NCBI RefSeq assembly: GCF_029870285.1
Contig: NZ_JACSYA010000007.1
Location: 142,186-206,185, forward strand
Direction: 5' to 3'
DNA length: 64,000 bases
Source of the DNA: Delftia sp. PS-11
Lineage (GTDB): Bacteria > Pseudomonadota > Gammaproteobacteria > Burkholderiales > Burkholderiaceae_C
Part shown: piece by piece, positions 62,330 through 64,000 of the stretch
Numbering within the stretch: the first letter of the stretch is position 1
How the letters are laid out: the number at the start of each line of letters is the position of its first letter
Made by a program: the position numbers and the translations under genes
The notes under the pieces: model-generated
Told to the model about the DNA's origin: nothing
Database searches by the model: none
The model's input: only the letters and a program-made list of their open reading frames with translations

Positions 62330-62355
62330 GGCACCCCGCAACGGGGTGCCTTTTT
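62330..62355 (+). terminator. Rho-independent terminator of maeB
   Basis: GGCACCCCG-CAA-CGGGGTGCC perfect nine-base-pair hairpin followed by five T. Confidence 0.92.
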
Positions 62356-62397
62356 CATGCCCGGGCGCCTGCAAGCACGGCTAGAATAGAGGGCTAC

Positions 62398-62487
62398 GGA
62401 GGTTTGGGTGAGTGGTTTAAACCAGCAGTCTTGAAAACTGCCGAAGGGGTGACCCTTCCGTGAGTTCGAATCTCACAGCCTCCGCCA
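62398..62487 (+). tRNA. tRNA-Ser (anticodon UGA)
   Basis: A 90-base class II tRNA with encoded CCA. The acceptor stem pairs GGAGGTT with AGCCTCC, the anticodon stem GCAGT with ACTGC around loop CTTGAAA (TGA at 62432-62434), a long variable arm pairs GGGT with ACCC, and the T arm contains GTTCGAATC. Confidence 0.96.
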
Positions 62488-62551
62488 GATACGTTGATCA
62501 GGCAACAGGCTACGCGATGGCTTGGCATCATGCCTACATGCGTGCCCACAT

Positions 62552-62590
62552 AAAAAGCCCCCACGCCAATAGGCGCAGGGGCTTTTTTAT
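62552..62590 (+). terminator. Terminator downstream of tRNA-Ser
   Basis: Outer stem AAAAAGCCCC / GGGGCTTTTT with an inner CGCC/GGCG stem and a T-rich tail. Confidence 0.85.
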
Positions 62591-62599
62591 TTTCAGGGT

Positions 62600-62765
62600 T
62601 CATTTCTGCACAAGGTGCAGCCAGGCATCGCACACCACAATGTCTGCACCGCGCTCTGCCAGCCCGGCCTTGGCCTGCTGGTTCTCCAGCATCTTTGTCT
62701 TCTGGCCACAGCGCTGGCCCTGCACCCCCATCAGGCACCCGATGCGCCGATGACCAGAGCCAACC
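62600..62765 (-). pseudogene. Short 3' coding remnant, unidentified
   Basis: On the minus strand a frame of about 50 codons (with HRRIGCLMG ... ERGADIVVCDAWLHLVQ, then stop) has protein-like composition but no start and no recognisable family. It directly follows the decayed SDR gene and may be the tail of a neighbouring lost gene. The rest of 62.5-63.3 kb outside the SDR remnant and this fragment shows no gene. Confidence 0.3.
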
Positions 62766-62767
62766 AG

Positions 62768-63110
62768 CTACGACCAGGCGGGTATAGAGCGAGGAGGGCG
62801 CCGCGGTGCACTCACACATGACCCCAAATGCCTGCTGCAGGCCATAGAACATGCCATTGAGGCTGACATCGACGACATGGCTCCATTGCTGAGAGGGATC
62901 CTTTCAATCAACGCACTCCTGAGAATTACCCTCGCTTGCGTTGTTGAACAAGAAGCCACACGGCCAAAATGCGCAACTGTCTGCTCAAACAAGGCCCGCA
63001 CCACCTGACAGCCGTCCGCCAGCAGCACCTGTGCCACCGCCTTGCCAATCTGAGCGTGCGTCCGTGATGCCTGCCACTTTTCTGGAAGCCACCTCGCACT
63101 TCAGACAAGA
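62768..63110 (-). pseudogene. Decayed short-chain dehydrogenase (SDR) gene
   Basis: Pieces of an SDR can be followed across three frames on the minus strand. The start region reads RKVAGITDARS then, after an indel, IGKAVAQVLLADGCQVV, fused directly to RALFEQTVAHFGRV (the segment normally between is deleted). After a frameshift comes FNNASEGNSQECVD, a stop, then QQWSHVVDVSLNGMFYGLQQAFGVM. Glycine-rich motif, NNA motif and the helix after it are in the right order, so the parent gene is clear; frameshifts, an in-frame stop and loss of the catalytic half make it dead. Confidence 0.75.
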
Positions 63111-63304
63111 ACACGTGATCCCCATGATCCCAAAGGGTGGGACTGCGCCTTGACGCAAGAGATCACGGCAGCGGTGACTTCATGTCCGCCCCAATAGTTC
63201 AATCGGATTTACACACAAATACTCACATTAAAATTTTCAATAGAAATTTATGGAAACAAAATGTAAGATCAATCATTTACGGATAAAGACTTCTATAAAT
63301 TTTT

Positions 63305-64000
63305 ATGCAAGAAATTTTGTCAGCTCCCTCTTCATCCATCCTTGCACAGCGCTCTTTCGGGTGGAATACGCTATCGCTGCGAACCCGATTTTTCGCTGCA
63401 GCTGCGATTGCACTGGGTATAACGGTTTTGCTGGTCATTCTGCTGCAATCGGCCCTGGCAAATCGGCAGCAATTGCAGCGCCTGCACGACTACGAACTGC
63501 CGGCACAGCTGCAATCCGTGGCCTCGCGCATACAGGCACAGCTCAATACGGCGATCACAGGCTCCGAGGCGCTGGCCAACAATACCTTCATCCAGGCGTG
63601 GATCGCCGCTGGCAGTCCTGCAGAGCAGTTGCCCGCCGTCGAGGCGGCCATGGCGCGCGTACAGCGCTCATTGCGTGCCAAAGCCGTTTTCCTGGCCACG
63701 GCTCAGCCAGCCGGCGTGCACTACTATTTTTACGAAAATGGCAGACTGCAAAGCAGAAACATTCAGCTGGATGATCCCCAGGACGGCTGGTATGCCAAAT
63801 TCGTGAAAAGTCAGAATGCTTATGAGCTCAATCTGGACAGCAATCCACTGAGCCACAAGCTGCTCATGTTCATCAACTACCGAGGTGAACCCATGAGCGC
63901 CGATGGCCGCTTCCCGGCGGCAGTTGCCGGCGGCGGCATGGGCATGGACCAATTGGCAGAGCTCATTCGAGCCAACAAGGTCGGCGGCTCCGGCAGCGTG
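63305..64000 (+). CDS. Membrane sensor protein, N-terminal part (runs off right edge)
   Basis: 232 residues are visible and the frame is open at the edge. A membrane segment at about 35-57 (RFFAAAAIALGITVLLVILLQ) is followed by a periplasmic region predicted to be a Cache-like sensor (LQSVASRIQAQLNTAITGSEALANNTFIQAWIAAG...YYFYENGRLQSRN...DGWYAKFV). The output domain lies outside the window; a methyl-accepting chemotaxis protein, diguanylate cyclase or histidine kinase are all possible. The upstream 150 bases are strikingly AT-rich, with TATAAA six bases before the ATG and no Shine-Dalgarno. Confidence 0.75.
   Translation, partial: MQEILSAPSSSILAQRSFGWNTLSLRTRFFAAAAIALGITVLLVILLQSALANRQQLQRLHDYELPAQLQSVASRIQAQLNTAITGSEALANNTFIQAWIAAGSPAEQLPAVEAAMARVQRSLRAKAVFLATAQPAGVHYYFYENGRLQSRNIQLDDPQDGWYAKFVKSQNAYELNLDSNPLSHKLLMFINYRGEPMSADGRFPAAVAGGGMGMDQLAELIRANKVGGSGSV

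Noticed and set aside
62394..62852. Minus-strand open frame covering the tRNA gene
   Set aside because: Runs through the tRNA and terminator; only its first part is the decayed SDR fragment in one of its frames.

Overview
The window reads as chromosome of a GC-rich betaproteobacterium, most likely Comamonadaceae (Delftia/Comamonas-like). The grounds are uniformly high GC in coding DNA, a Bug-type (TTT) solute receptor, the fused UraD/allantoate amidohydrolase, a membrane PuuD urate oxidase, a CCA-encoding tRNA-Ser and long tightly packed operons. This placement is inference from gene content; no marker phylogeny was possible. There are 52 intact protein genes (two of them cut by the window edges), one tRNA, one decayed gene, and no rRNA, CRISPR, phage or insertion sequence.

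Region by region. 1-10.1 kb: purine/nucleoside uptake, with one BMP-type ABC transporter (ATPase, two permeases), three BMP receptors, an adenine/adenosine deaminase, a Rieske oxygenase resembling purine N-demethylases, and a HIT protein. 10.4-18.4 kb: an eight-gene D-galactonate-type sugar-acid operon (dgoK, lactonase, SDR, AGE epimerase, dgoD, sugar ABC transporter) with a divergent LysR gene. 19.5-21.5 kb: an orphan WcbI-like gene and a LysR regulator. 21.7-31.8 kb: a complete 2-aminoethylphosphonate locus (PhnW transaminase and a PhnS/PhnT/permease importer on one strand; PhnR, PhnA, PhnY and an aminophosphonate oxidoreductase on the other). 31.9-36.9 kb: a c-di-GMP module (GGDEF protein, Crp/Fnr regulator, EAL-CBS-GGDEF protein). 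36.9-43.8 kb: urate catabolism (puuD, xdhC, uraH) mixed with small envelope proteins and a gamma-glutamyltransferase. 43.9-48.6 kb: glyoxylate assimilation (gcl-hyi-glxR plus LysR). 48.6-53.2 kb: a tartrate/D-malate type locus (ttuC, TTT receptor, ttuD, LysR). 53.3-59.8 kb: GntR regulator, puuE, uraD-allC fusion, M20 hydrolase and an NCS2 urate/xanthine permease. 60-64 kb: maeB, tRNA-Ser(UGA), a decayed SDR gene, and the start of a membrane sensor.

How it fits together: purines are imported, deaminated and oxidised to urate; PuuD, UraH and UraD convert urate to allantoin, PuuE and AllC open the ring, and Gcl, Hyi, GlxR and TtuD can carry the resulting glyoxylate to 2-phosphoglycerate. The strongest non-coding signal is regulatory. 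Four transcription units (BMP transporter, second BMP receptor, gamma-glutamyltransferase, NCS2 permease) carry sigma-54 -24/-12 promoters with NtrC-like inverted repeats upstream. Four urate/allantoin units share a TGTATACA-centred motif, one copy of which lies just ahead of the local GntR gene. The window therefore looks like a nitrogen-scavenging island under double control: general nitrogen limitation plus a pathway-specific GntR repressor.
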